A program made the position numbers and the translations under genes. Shown piece by piece: positions 27,201-42,200 of a DNA stretch of 64,000 nucleotides (positions within the stretch are counted from its first letter, which is position 1; each line of letters begins with the position of its first letter). The notes beneath the pieces were generated by a model, which worked only from the letters and a program-made list of their open reading frames with translations, made no database searches and was not told the origin of the DNA. This DNA is from Archilochus colubris. Taxonomy: Eukaryota > Chordata > Aves > Apodiformes > Trochilidae. The DNA lies in assembly GCA_023079485.1 (NCBI GenBank), contig CM041115.1, forward strand, positions 23,738,863-23,802,862, written 5' to 3'.

Positions 27201-30200
27201 TATTATGAATATATATTTATTATAAATATAGTAATATGTTAAATGTAAGTACCAACATGTATTTTTTTTTATATGTGCATCATATAAAAAGAGTATGTAT
27301 CCATACACACATGAATTACTAAAATACATTTTTGTGCAGATACAGCATCACTGGAAATAAATTAATTTTCATCTGATGGACTGTGGGTTACTAGTGTTAA
27401 TAAAGATAGTATATCCACTAGAAGTATGTTCCCCCTTCGCACTGCCTTTTAACACTGGATTCAGGACCTGAGGATGAAAATATATAAACTGCCAACCACA
27501 TCAGCAAAGCACCAGAACATGGAAGCAGCAGCAGGCCTCTACATCAGATACAGCAGCTGGAGAACAGCACCCAGGACCCTTGATTTAAACACCGCCACCT
27601 ATTTTGAGGCATGATTTTTTAAGAGGTGTAAGCTGGATTTATATCTCTCTACCTTTTCTGAATTCTGGCACCACACAAAGTCACTTTCATGGAGGATGCT
27701 TTCTTGCTCTTGCAACAAAACAGTGGAAGACTTCACGTGCCTATGGAAGAGACCGTGCTCCCTCCATCTTGTTTGCCACTGTCTTTGAGGTGTTTCTGAA
27801 GCCATCAGTAACTACCACATATCAAATATTAATTTCCCTGTATTTACTAGCAGAAAAATAATAAATCTTCAGCTAGTTTTTAGCTCTTGCAGCCACAGTA
27901 CATATATTACATTTGCAAACACAGTAGGCCTTTATAGTCTTTGCTAAGATTAACAATTGCAAATAATTTTACCTAATACGTTGTCAACATAAGTGCTAAA
28001 GCAGGTCTCTGTGCATTTCTTAGTACAGATGACTCTTCTATTCATAAACCACTGTTTTTACCCCCAGAATTCAACTACTCTTCCATGTATTGAAAAGTAC
28101 AGATACAGTGTTATTTCCTGGATACCAAAAAAATGCTTATTTTTCCATTAATTCACATTAGACAAAATACACATTCAGGTGTAAAAAAGATGGCAGCAAA
28201 GAATAACACAATAAAGAAAAATAAGTAATTGTAAAAATGAAAATTTTGCTACAGTTGAGCAAAAGAAAAATGAAAGTCTAGTAAGTCAAAACCTTGATAA
28301 ATCCTGTCCATCGGAGTTAAAATGGTCTGAAGCTTGCTGAACATTATCTCTGGACAGAGTAAATCCTTTATCTTTTATCCACACTACACTGCCCAATGAA
28401 AACACTTCACAAATCTCAAATGAAAGAAAGGTCTGTACCAATGTAACAAATTGAAAACCTTGTATTAAGCACTTGCCAAGTGTTTGCTTTTTTTTTTTTT
28501 TCAAATAATTCAGATTTGTACCTGACAGATATTCTCCTCAGAGGGGTCTAACTCCACAGAGGATTTCAAACTTTATTATGAAAATACTGCAACATATCTA
28601 ACAGAAGTCTCGCAAAATTTGAAGGTACTATTATTTGCAGTTACTTCAGTTACTTTCAAGACTTAGTAATTTGCCAGCCTCTCAAAAAAATGCTATCATG
28701 TGAGTCAAAATCTTCTCCGCTCATTGATTTCCAAAAGCTACTTTTATGGTGCAGTATGATATTCAGTCTTATCCTAGAAGATATACTGATGTAGACTGAA
28801 AACTGGCAGAACAGCTGGGCACCACAGAGGTGCAATCAGTAGCACAGAGTACAGCTGGAGGGAAGTCAGCAGTGATGTACCCCAGGAATCAGTACTGGGA
28901 CCAGTACTGCTCAGCATCTTCATTTATGACCTGGATGCTGGGGCACAGTGCACTCTCACCAAGTATGCAGATGACAGGAAACTTGGAGGAGAAGCTGATA
29001 CACAAGATGGTTCAGCCACCTTTCAGAATGACATGGACAGGCTGCAGAAACAGGCTGACAGGAACCTCATACAGCTCAATAAGGGGAAGTGCCAAGTCCT
29101 GCACCTGGGGAGTAACAACCCCAGGCACCAAAACATGCTGGGGGCTGCCCAGCATGAAAGCAGCTTGGCATGAGACCTGGGGGTCCTAGTGGACATGCTG
29201 AACATACTATGGAACCTTGCAACAAGCCCAGCAGTGTCCTGGGCTGCATTAAGAAGTGCATTGTCTGCAGGCTGAGGGAGGTGATCCTTTCCCTCCACTC
29301 AGCCATTTGGGCTGGATCTGGACTAGTATGTCCCAGTCTGGTCTCCCCAGTACACTAAAGAGAGGGACTTACTGATGCAAGTCCTGTGCAAGGCCACAAA
29401 GGTGCTTATGGGACTGGAATATAAGCAGAGGCTGAGTGTGTTGAGATTATTCAGCCTGGAGAAGAGAATGCTCAGAAGGATCTCAATGTGTATAAATTGC
29501 CTGGATTGGCTACTATGTCAAAAGAGAAGGCAACTTTAATTATACACACTGGCATTTGCTTCACTTAAAAAAACAGATTTTCCTCACAATCTCGAAGTTA
29601 TGAAAACCCAAAGGGTGTCCTGAGTGTTTATAGTGATTATTTTGGGTGAAAACAAACCATAAAATACTCGGGTCCAACATACAAGTTATATTTAATGTAT
29701 TAGTAAAAGAAATGGAGGTCACCTTAAAAGAATTTTGACAGCAGTTTTTCCTAGCAGCAATGACTACCATGGACTTCATAATATACAGCAAACATTCCCT
29801 TGTATCTCTTAGTATAGAAACCAATCTTAAACACTAAAACTGGCAGAAGCTGTATTCACCCTTTTTTAAATCTCATCTATCTCAAAAGATATGCAAACCA
29901 TGAAGGTGTATATAAGAGATTCATATTTAGAAAGGCATGTACAATTGATTATTGTTATTTGCTAAAACCATGACTCAGTCTTTATAGTACCTTGCACTTA
30001 AGCTCTTACTTATCTTTAGTGATTAAAGTTCAATAGTAGCATGAAGAGTGATCCAATTATTTCATCCTCAGAATTCAGTGGCAAAAAGCAACCCCCAACA
30101 AGTAACACCCTGAGTATATTGACTAGTTAACTGTGACATCACTAGCTGATAGAAATAATTCTGCCTATTACTTTATCAAAGTAATCTGCATTTTTTTTTT

Positions 30201-33200
30201 TAAATAAAAGATACATACCATAGTGAAAAGACATTAGGTAAATGCTCACTAACCTTTGCTTCAGCTGTTTGTGATTGCAGGAGCTGTCGTATACGGAGAA
30301 TGTCCTTCTCTATTTGTTGAATTCTCGCCACCCTTGCCTGAAATGAATGCATTTTCATTTTAGATTTTGTTCAGAAACTCCTTTTACTTACTGTATAGAA
30401 TGACAACATGAAGAGTTCTTTGCAAATACAGCTGCCCACAAAAATACTTGACTTGTTTGGTAAATCAAGTGTTCTCCATAATGAAACACAGGCATGATTG
30501 TAAGCAATCAGAACATGGCTGAGTTGTTGGGATTTTAATATGAAACTCTTTTCTAACCTCATTGAGTCTATGGTTCTCTAATTCTATAAAGTCTTATGAG
30601 AATGATCATTTATTTTCAGATTTTAAGGAACTCTAAGTCTCAAAAAATGAGATCCTTCTTGTTCTGGCATGAAATAAAAAAAATTTCTATGTAAAAATTT
30701 TTTCAGTCTGTATTTTATTTTATGGTAATTAGGTTTTCTTCTACTTCCTACTAAATATTTAGGCTAAAACACTGGAATAAGTAAAAGCAACACATAGCTA
30801 ATTTGCTTTTTTTTTTTTCCCCCAAATAAGAACTACCATGTGAAATTATAAACTTCAGGGAATACTGCAAGTTGGTGTATATAATTAAAGAAGCTAAGAT
30901 TGCTACCAGTCTTTCAGTGCATCATTCTGAATAATATTGTGCACGTGCTTGTGTATAATCTTTACAAGAGAGAGCATCAACAGTTATTTGCTGTGAGCCA
31001 GCTTGTTTCAGGAAGAGGAGGTTAAGGGAAACAAAGCCCAAACATGAGAGATGAAAGAGGGAGGTCATTATTTTAAGGTCCAGGAGAAAGGGTGGCCAGT
31101 GCCTCTGTTACCTGAGCAACAGCAGGTTATCAGCTAATTGCATCTTTGGGACTCTTACTACAATGCCAGCCTTGATATAGCTGAACTGTTCTCTCAATCC
31201 ACATTTTGCATTGTAGGGTGTGTCACAATCAGGGTGGAAGAAAAATACAGAGCAGAAAGAAAGTTGAAAAACTAGCAAGTTCAGTATACTTGCCAAACAT
31301 GAATCTTTCAGTTTGCACATTCAAGTATCAAGTGAAATAATTAAGAATTTGCTTTTATGTATTTGTACACCAATAGACTTCTATACAGCTTTGGCAGCTG
31401 TTCTTGATAAATGAAACCAAAGGGTATTACCAGTCAATTTCACAAGAAGCACATGCAGAAGTAGCTACTTCCTATTTCATAATCTTTATATAATCACTAT
31501 AGCCACTGCAATTTTTGTAAGCATGTGTTACACACATATATAGAGAGAGTAAAACAGGTGTGATAATCCCTTGGGCAGATTCATTCAGAAAACTAAGTAT
31601 TTCAACATCTTGGTATACCTTTTTCCCACTTAAAATTTAAAAAGAATACACAGGGAAGTACTACATCAGGGACAACTTTATTACCTTCTTAGCGATGAAA
31701 CTACAATTTTTTTCTCCAAAAAATTTAATTAATTCTCTGATTATGTTTAGAATTTTACCAGCAGCCTATCCCACCTATTTAGCTTATTTCATCTTACTCT
31801 AGCTGAAGTTTGTTAGAAGTAAGAGAACTTTCCTAGAAGTTCTGGAGCCAATGAGTAACACTTTCTTCTGCGACAGAGCTAAGCAGGCACCTGCAGACAA
31901 TCTCAAGTCTGCTCTTCTCTCTCTCGGGACTGGCTGAAGCCATGCAGTGCATGAGTGCTGCTGATAAACCATGATAACACAGTCATACAGCTTCCAGATC
32001 TGAGGCAGTCATCCAGGAAGATTAAACTTGGGTCTGTCGAAGTAGGAAAAGTCTACAGAGCCCTTATGTAGGTACCTAACAGTTGCAGAATATCTATTTT
32101 TACAACCATACGAATTTTCTGAAAAATCCCTATTAAATTACTTACTTTAAACTTAAATTACTTACTTGCTATAAACCAAATTAGTTAGAAATGTTTCTTT
32201 TTGTGCAAAAATTTGTGTAGAGTAAACCTAGTGAGAAAAATAGAGCCTGAGACTATTTTTATTGAGAGGATTTATTTTTATAGCATTAATAATAAAAAAA
32301 CCCTGTCATCTTACCAAGATGGTTACTTAACATCTCTGGAAATAAATGGTAATAAATAACTCAAATTATCCATCAGTTACTGTGGGGGAATACTTTTTAT
32401 AACAAGCAAACAACTGACTGCTCCATTTACAGGTTCCACATAAACACATTCTGAGTTACATTCTGAACTTAAAAGCATGAGAATACTGAGCATGACAGAT
32501 GCAAAATAAAGCAGTTGTGAATATATGTCTGTTTGAAGCTAAAGTTGTTACATAATAATTAAAGAAATAATAATTAAAGAAATATTTTATTTTTAAGAAT
32601 TTGTCTGCTGTCTGCTCACAAGTCTTGTTTAAACAGGCTAAGGATGGTATTTTTTGCTGAGTAGTTATTTTGTGTTCTGCTATCTGTATTTGTAAGGCTA
32701 ACTAAATGCTATAAGTTATCGTTGTCTTTATACACAGTTTAAAGTACTACTACCAATACTCAAATAAAGATGGAGGAAAACCTTTTTTATTTCGTGTAGC
32801 AATGAAAGACCAATACCTGTGCACGCTTCTCCATGTCCTGACAAGTACCTAGTTGTTCTTCCATTGCAGCTCTGATTTGCCTTGCCTCATACTCCAGCTG
32901 CCTTCTGGTCATATCTGTTTGCAAGGAGAACTGAAATTAAAGTATAGGGAAGGCATTTTAGTAAATAACATTTTTAATAAATGATTTATTTCTCTGAACA
33001 AGATTAGAACAATTACTTTTTCATAACAGACTTCATAAACAAACAAAATGTGTAACTGAACCTGAAAACATGGCTGCGTCATTAAAGGTGTTCAACAAGA
33101 GACTACATTCAAGTTTTGTCAAATGATTAACCAAAATAGATAAACATTGAGACGGTATCATTCATTACAAGCCTGGAACATCTGGTTACATATTTTGTCA

Positions 33201-36200
33201 AGATACCAGCAAAACTGTTATGTGTGCCAATAGTATTTTCAAAAATACTCATAGATATCTTCCTACTGCACATGGTGATGGTGTTCATATTACTGCTATC
33301 TGTCCCTATTTTTAAGTATCCAACTGAAAAAATCACAAGTGCTCAATTCAGGAGAAAAAAAATCCATTTAGGGGAAAACACTCCAACTGATAAGACTTTT
33401 CAAAGCATGAGCAAAGCATTTCACTGGTCTTGGACAATTACTCAGTTTACAAGTAGGTGTTCAAGAGCACTCCTCCAAGAAGACCTCACCAAAGTAAATT
33501 CAGAGAGTCAACCATCTACAAATATATAAAATGCTACTAAGCGGCACCTGTCATTCTGCTGTGGCTGGAGTAAGTAGTGATGGATTGAAATTACCACAAA
33601 ACAGACCTAGTGTAAATGTTAAGACATTCTTATCACATTAAGAGCCAAGTTAATTCATTATACATGAAACTAGAAACACAATCTTAAAACCTATGCTAGA
33701 GTGACACAGATACAGCTGACACAGTGCCTTTGGGAATGGGCTGCACTTGCTTCAATGCCCTTCTCAGACTTTTTCACCTTCTAGCGCTCTCATAAGCTCA
33801 GCCACGACTCAGTTAGATTTCACTGAAGTCCAACATGGAAATGTTTCAATTTTCTCTTCACATTTCCAGAATTGTGACTGGTATGAACTTAACTGGTGTG
33901 AACTTAACAGGTATGACTCTGTTAAGACAGGCAACCAGGTCTTCCCAACACTGTATGTGTGAAGGAATGCACTACAAATACATCCAAGCTGCTGAGGTCT
34001 GACAACAGTAACAGCTGTACTATATGGGATATAAGACACCTTCATTATTGCAGATAATGGTAACTTATTATAAATACTTTGGAGATGCCAAGGTAAAAGC
34101 TCAGAGCAGCAATAGCTGCAGAGCCTATAGCACCACTTTGCTTGCAGTTTTGAATGAAGAGCTCCTGTGCTAGAAGAATCCACTAAATAAAAGAATGAAT
34201 AGAGAAAAGTCCCTTGGTAGACAAAGTTAAAGAAACAGCACAGTGATATGTAATTAATTTGTCGTAAAAGCTTTTCAGCATTCCTCACCATCTTTGCCAC
34301 TTATACTGATGGATATGAAATGAAATTTGTTAAAAAAATTACTTGAAAAAAATTACTTAAGTAAGCTTTACATAGTGAATGTTTTAAATTAAAATTATAG
34401 CCGATAATGTCACCAAATGCAAAAAATATATACAGTATTAAAGTAAGGATGATAGCACAGATACTTGACTAAGCATACAGAAGGTACTTAAGCTCACCAG
34501 CAATACAGAAGGTACTTACATTTTCAGTAAGGGGGAGACTATCAATCCTTTTAGTCAGGTTCTGAAGCTGGGCATAATACCAGTCCTTTTCTTTCTCCTC
34601 CTTCTCAAGTTCCGCAAGCAAAAGAGATCTAGAAAAAAAAACCAACCAGAAGTGGAAAATGTCTCGCCATTAAGATCTACTTACCATGTGCAAACCCAGA
34701 AATAGGCATTGATACCCATTAAAAAAAAGTTAAGCACGTGAATAGGGCACTAAATTATCTGATCCACCTTTCCAATTTCCACCTTAACAACTTTGTCACT
34801 CATACCGCCATTATGGGTAAAATCAAGCTACTTCTGTGAGAACTAAAAATATTTAAAAGAGTATTTTTCATCAGATTTTATAGACAAGGTATTTTTAAGC
34901 TATTTAAAATATTTTAAATGGATATTATAAGCATACTGCATAACTGAGTGGTATATGAGAAAGATAAGATTAACATATCCAGAGCTCCAAGAAAATAATC
35001 TACTAGACACTTTGCATACTATTTTGTCAGTCCTTCATGAACTATATTTAGACAATTGTAAATGTTATCAGTATAGCTATACAGCATTCCTTTTTGTAGT
35101 AATTTTCAAAAGATGTACACTGTACGGAATAGCCACTCTTGGGTCCTTTTGTGGGCTTGTTTGTTTTTAACATAATGTTGTGATTTCTTATAATTTCTCT
35201 TTGAGCATTCTTCTTCCTTCTGACATTTTAATATTGTTCATTAACAGAAATGCTAAAAATCAACATTTAGTCAGAAGATAAAAATCCACATACAAGTTTT
35301 CCCAGTATCCACTTAAACTTCCAGATCTCTCTCTCTAAACTCAGTTTGTGATCTTCCTGAGCAAGTGATATGAACCTTTAGAATACACACAAAAGCATTG
35401 TGGGTAATTGCTACAAGTCATTCAGGAATAAAAACATAGCATATACCAAAATTACATATTTCCCCTGACTACTTCAATAATGCATCTCAGTAATGATTTG
35501 AGAGAAAGACAATATATGACAGAACATTGTGTAGAAGAAAGAATTTTATAGTATGTACTTTTAAGGATGCTTCATTTAGTTCCTGTTTTTAAAATGTTTT
35601 GAACTGGTTTTGATGACTTAATATTCATACTCTATAACCAAGCACCCTGACCCAGTATTCAAATGGAAAATTGAAAACTGTCAGGATCTCTCCCTACAAC
35701 TGGAACAGAATGAAAAAGTATCCATCTAAGAGTGCAGAATGTTTTTAAATGGGAGCAGGATGACAAAGTTTCAAATTTGATTCAACAGTTACGTTTAAAC
35801 AGAACTGTTTTCAAAATGTCAGGACTACACATTATGTTATTTATGGGGCACCTCTTATATCTGAAAGGTTTACAATCATAATTAGTGCAAAGAAGCTACA
35901 AACAACTATCATACTGTTGTAGGAATCTGTAGCAGGATTACAGGAAAATTTATCAGCCACAAGAATGGGTCTGGCAGGAATTCCTTAAGTCCTTTAGACA
36001 GACTGAAGGAAAAGCTAATAGATAGTGCTCAGGATAAGCCTGGGAGGGAAGTAGTCTTCTTGGCATTCCATTTGTCCATACTTTCAATATATACCCTGGG
36101 TGATCTCTGTACACAGAGGCACTCTGCATGGCTTCTCCTTTTACCACCTCAGATGCCCACACAATGGGCAGTGTCCAGGTTGTGAAATCAAATTTGCAAA

Positions 36201-39200
36201 AGCACAATTAATGCAATTCTTATACAAAGTATTTTACCAGTGAGGACTTGCAAATATGAAATAACTGTCTAATTTTGCTTCTGTCAAAGAACTGGTAGTA
36301 GCAACTGGAGGGATTACTTTCAGCTAAGTGAACATGTGATTAAGTTCCTCTTGTAAAACGTAGGATATTCAGTTTGTGAGACACTATCATTCAATCTGTT
36401 TTGACATGCACAACAGATGCTTGAAGCAAGAAAATAACTTAAGAAATATCAGTGCTCCCTGAACAACATAATGTATTACCCGAGGCCAACTCCTTTAACT
36501 TAACAGTGTAACTTTTAATAATATTGTCTGAGCAATGCTTTATTTGGGATTACTAGTTTGCTATCACAGCTCCACAAGAATTCAGGTTTTAACGATGTCT
36601 TCAAGGCTGCACTTCAATTTCCTTGAAAAAAAGAAGCAAGTCTCTATAGATGTGTCTGAAAAACTTCTCCCCATGCTTAATATTACTATTAGGTAAGCAC
36701 ATCAATCATACATATGAGTAGGAGCTAGCATTCTAGAACCTCCTGAGGTTAGAGGAGCATTTACAGTGGAAGAACTGTTGCTGATCATGGCAAAAAAATT
36801 GATGGAAAACCCCAGCATAGTTATTCTATCCTTTTATACTATAGAAATTCTTTACACCAGCATTTTCATAGTATCTGAGAAAATGTGGCAAGTTTTTTTG
36901 AACTTTACAGTATTTTGAGTTAACAAAAACTTTCCAATTTGAACTGCTTGTCTGAGGACTGGGTATTTCAAAAGGCTTCTTTAATGTGGTATTTTTTGAC
37001 AGTCCCAACAATATATAAAGCTGAATGAATGTGGAAAGCTAGTTTCTTCTTTTGGAATATTTTCTGCATAACTATGTCTATATTATTCCCTATTAAAAAG
37101 AAGGGAAATAAACTGTATGCTACTCTACTTGCATTATGTAAATTACAATTAAAAGTAACACTTCCATTTTCATTTCAACTGGTAGATGGTAAAAGGAAAA
37201 CTCAAAAAGGATAGATGTAAAGGTGTAAGGTAAGTCATCCAGTCAACTCAATAGAATATAAGTAGAGGGAGAAAGAAGTCATGAGACAAGAGAAAATGCT
37301 CAACAACAACACTAAGAAAATAAAAAAGGAGTGGCACAAAGCAGAAAGAATAAAAAAGACACACAGACATTTTCATATAAATTAATCATAAGACTATCAA
37401 CTTTAATTTAAATTGCAGAACATGAAAAGGTGAAATGCTTAAACTTACTGCAAAAGGCAAACCAAGAAAAAAAATGTAACATGCTCTCAGAGAGATTCTC
37501 TTATTGTTACTGTGTTACCAACTATATCTGGGAATAACCAGACAGAAAGCAGGAGATATTTAATGAACAGTGCATTCTAAATTGACAATCTAGAAACATA
37601 CACACACCACTTTTTTCTGTTCTTTTTTTGAATTTGAAATTAGAGAAAAGCTAAGCAAGTGAGAAACAGGCAACTTCACCTTCAGTCTGATAAGTGAATT
37701 AACTGATTAATATTCCTTCTGTCAGAGGATCCCTTTTAGCCAAGGAAAGTATTTCTTCAGTTTTTCTTGTCTCTCTTGTTTACATTAATAAACATCTAGT
37801 GAATTAGTTTATTAATAAACTTTTTGTCAATTGACCAGGTTCACACACAGTTATTATATGACTTGGTTCTCACCCAAACACTGCTCCCCACAAGCAGCAT
37901 ATACTTTCCCACTACGCCAGATACTGTGTGGAAATGTTCCCCCACTGCAGATGCCAAAAAATATTTTCTTCTAAGTAATTTTTATATTTTGAGGCTTGTC
38001 AAATTCCATAAGTTCTTTGAAAGTCAGTTTAAGCTCCCGAAAAAATTCTATTAGCAAATAACATACATTTATAAATACATTTAGACACACAGAAACTGAG
38101 TAGAAACATCAAACAAATCCAGACACAAAGCATAGGAAAGTGTAAGTGGATAATTTTCTTTCAAGATTGTAGTGATTTCAGATGCATGATCCTACACACA
38201 CCACACCAAGTTCTGATTAATTTGGGTACCCAAGGTCCACATCAATGCCCTACATGTTCCTACACATACCCCAAAACAGCATAGAGAATTGGGCAGTTTG
38301 GATTATCCATCATTTCACTAATGGCCACTGATCTTGCCATTCCTCTAGAGATCATCTTTCACATGGCACAAATCTTTACCCCATCAGCTGTTGACAGCAA
38401 AACTGCTTAAGCTCATGTGAAATTAAAATATCCTTATCATCTTTTTCAGTGTCACTTGTAACAAAAATGAGTTCATTGTCTAAGATGTCTTTATTGCCAA
38501 GAAAAGTTTCCGAAGAACTAGCACCCTAGAAACCACCTGAGCAGGTAAGGATCACAGATCATAAATAAGAAGTGCTAACCAGCTTGGGAAAATTCAGTTG
38601 CTATAAGTTAATACTCCCTGCTCGAAGTGACTTGGAATTCACTTGAATAACTGCACTTCAAGATTTTAGTATCACATGCAGTAAAAAAAAAAACACTGGA
38701 AGAACATAAATACATCTTTTTTTAACATCGAGAATGACAGACTGGAATAAGCAAATGGGAGGAGGTCCCCAAATTCCTGAAAATTCTTATGCAGCTCCTC
38801 AGGAATCTAAATTTTATGCAATGGTACAAATATTACTAGTGTTCCTGGCCCGGGAAATTAAAATTAGAGTGGGTCCCAGAAGAGGTTAAGTACAGACCCA
38901 GAGGAAATTACTTTCACTCAACTGCTAGGACCAAAAGGGACCCAGACACAGTACTTCAGAGGAGAAGTGCACTGCTTTCATCTCTTGACTGCAAAAATCT
39001 TACTGAACGCAAGGAAGGGCCCTCAAGAGGAGCTGTTTCTGAAGCACTGCCTACAAACTACTTATTACCACCAAACCTTTGTATTCTAACTCCAAAGTGG
39101 ACTTTTTCCTTGTTAACTGGCACTCAGTATAAAACTACGGCGCTGCTGTTTATTTGGTTTTGCAGTGCCCATCTTGAAATCCCATCCATTAAGGAGCTGT

Positions 39201-42200
39201 CAATGACAGCCTTACACACAGGTCTCTGAAAACATCTGGGATTTCAGTCAGGTTCATTTTAAGATACTAAGATGCAACCAGTGGAAACAGCTGCATGCCC
39301 CTTACTTTGCATTTCCTTTGTAAGGAACTGATAAAGTGCTGCAAATTTGCATTATGACATGAAAGTGCATTCTTACGTGGTTACATTATCTTCCAAGAAA
39401 AGAAATCGCATGATTTTGTCAACAGAAAACATCAGATAGCACCATCACATTGTTACAGTTTCAGAATTAATCAACAGTGGTCAGAAGATTTGAAGGTGTT
39501 TGAGATGCTCCACTCCCTCCTTCTCTAAATGTATTTCAGATGCTGCTGATAAAATTAAAATAACCTTCAGCCAAAAAAGAGTAACAAGGAAATTAATATA
39601 TTAAGCAGTAGAAACAGTATGTTGTTTTCAAGATTTTTTGTGTGTGTCTGCATCTAAGTATAAAGTAGATTCCTGGTTTCCTTACCTATCAAGATAAATG
39701 TACCAGCGACCAAAATCACAGGCATGACTGCTAAATACTGGGTGTATCAGTAAGCTTTCATGTTAAAATTTTAAAATTAGAAGTCAATCCATATTGGATG
39801 GATTCAACAATTACATTTACCTCTCTTTTTCTAGCTCCTCTAAGTAACCAGTGCTTTCTCTGCTTCCATTCATAAATCCTCTTCTTGGAAACGATCCCAT
39901 GGGAACAGGACTGCACTCTCCTGAGCGGCTTGACACAGACCCTTCCCGGCTCCCATATGAACGCACGGACACCTTTGGCCTTAACTTCACTCCCGGGAAG
40001 TTGGTACTTTCCAAGTTAAGTTCTGGATAATACAGAGCAAACATTTGCAGAGTTGAAGCTCAGCAGGGCAAATTTAAAAAAGTTTCTCCTTAATTTTTTA
40101 TTTTGTTGAAAAAAATTGACAATTTTTTACTGGAAATGTTTTGCATGGAAATACAGAGAACATAATGTGAACAGAACCGGTCTTTATGGTACACTTGAAT
40201 AATGTCAGTCATTTGGGCAGATGGCCAAACTGCAATCCCGCCAATTCCCACATGAGCCTGCCTCCCTCTTTCCCAGAGGACTTAGGAAAAGACAGAGTTC
40301 TGCATCGGTGTCATATGAATTGTTTTTGTGGTACACTTCCTAAATAGCTTCTTTCTGACAGGTCCTGCAGATGCTTCATTATCACACAGATGATGACACC
40401 TCCATTCAGCACAGGGCCTGCCAATACAGACACCCCCTATGACATTTCTGGTTTGGTGGCAGGGATAATGGGTACATATATATAGGGAATTCGGACTTGC
40501 TTTGCACGTATGATCTCCTCTAATGGGATGGTGTGTGCTCTGAGACATACTTTAGGGAAGAGAGCACAAATTCCAGTAAGGCAGCATGGAGAGGGTAGGG
40601 CATACAAGCAAGTTAAAAAAAAAGATTTAAAAAAATCCATCATTAACTCAAACATATTTTTTCTGAATAACTGAATGACATGCAAGTTACAGCAAAAGCA
40701 ATTTATATTAAGCCCTAGGGTAACTGTAGCAAAAAGTATAGAAATGTAGGAACATAACTTTTTTTAGAGTATGTCTTTAAAAATCTTGGCAGAAATAACA
40801 GACACTGAAACTACACCTAGCCATCAAGGTCAGCACTGGAAAGAAGATGCAGCTGTGTTAGAAAATTTTATTCTGAAGAAGAAACTTAGAAACAAAGGAA
40901 CCCACTTAAAACATAATCCTAGATTTACCTTTAAGTCGTTCTAGTAAGTCAATTTGTCCAGAAGACGCTATTGCCTCATCTTCAATACTTCCTTGCAGCT
41001 GTTTCAGCACCTCCTGTAAGAAATCAGGCTTAACTAAGAAATCCTTAAAATAATAAACAACAAAGTAAATACATCTTACCCTGCCCTCAAGTGTACATTT
41101 AAGCAACAGCTACTTACACATTAATGTAAACTGTGTTTCACATGAGCAGTGATCAAGTGTTATAATTGTAATTGCTATCAAATATATTCTACAGTAGTAC
41201 CCCAAGCACTGTCATAAGATAAAGTATATCCTGAATACTCATGCTCTCTGGTATTCCAACTTTATTAAAAAGCTCTTCTCAAAGCAAATACCAGCTATCT
41301 TGAATTTACCGATGTAGAAACGGAGGCAGAGATGAATTAAATTTCTCCATATGTGTATGTAGATTTAGTCTTGTAAAAATAAAATCTGCATACATTACTA
41401 AAAATTGTAAATTATCTTGAATACTGTACTTTTAAAACCTAAAAGACATCAGAGCAGAACCGTCTCCCAGGATCTATATTCTGTAAGGCTTTAACACCAC
41501 TGTACACCAGCAAAGACAGTCACATTGTTTTTTCAACTACTACTGCTACCCTCAAAAAAATGCTACCACCACCACCACCACCACACACTTGAGGAAAAGC
41601 CTCAGGATTCCTTTATGGTCTTACATTATATGGTTTATTACTACTACTACCACCACCATCATGCCTGCAAGAGAGATTTAGAACGTCTTCATGCAGCTAA
41701 AGCTTAAAAGCCAAGAATATTGCTATGTGCTATGGAAATGATGTATGATAAAATTATACAGCTGAAGGAACATACTTCTAATGCAGAAAAAGATTCACAT
41801 ACTAAACAATATCTACACTAAAAGGGGACCATAAGCCCCCGGTGTCCCTAATGCTCAGTGGCCTAAATTCAGGTAGAAAACTAAATGCAAGTCAGTGAAT
41901 GCTTTTTCCATACCATAATGGCAAATATTTCAATAGTAAAAATACACTGAAAAGACTGGCTGCAAGGCAAACAGCCCTTACAGGAATTTAAAATATAATT
42001 TTTCATGTTGTGACATAGAAAATATTTTTAGAAGCAGCAACAGTCAGGAAATGAAACCAACTCCAAAGAATGAAAGCTACTTCATACTTTTTATAGACTC
42101 AATGTCCAGAATTGTACTTCTGTTCAGAATGAATGAATTTTAGACAATGTAAAACATCTCCACATCCATCACCGTTTTGCTTTTTAAGAGTCCGGCATAC

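Noticed and set aside
33809..34300. 163-codon minus-strand frame in the exon 4-5 intron
   Set aside because: It has no domain, no repetitive hydrophobic pattern and no recognisable homology. Its length is compatible with chance in 64 kb.
41525..41707. Histidine/tyrosine-run small protein
   Set aside because: The runs are a direct translation of ACC and ACT microsatellites.
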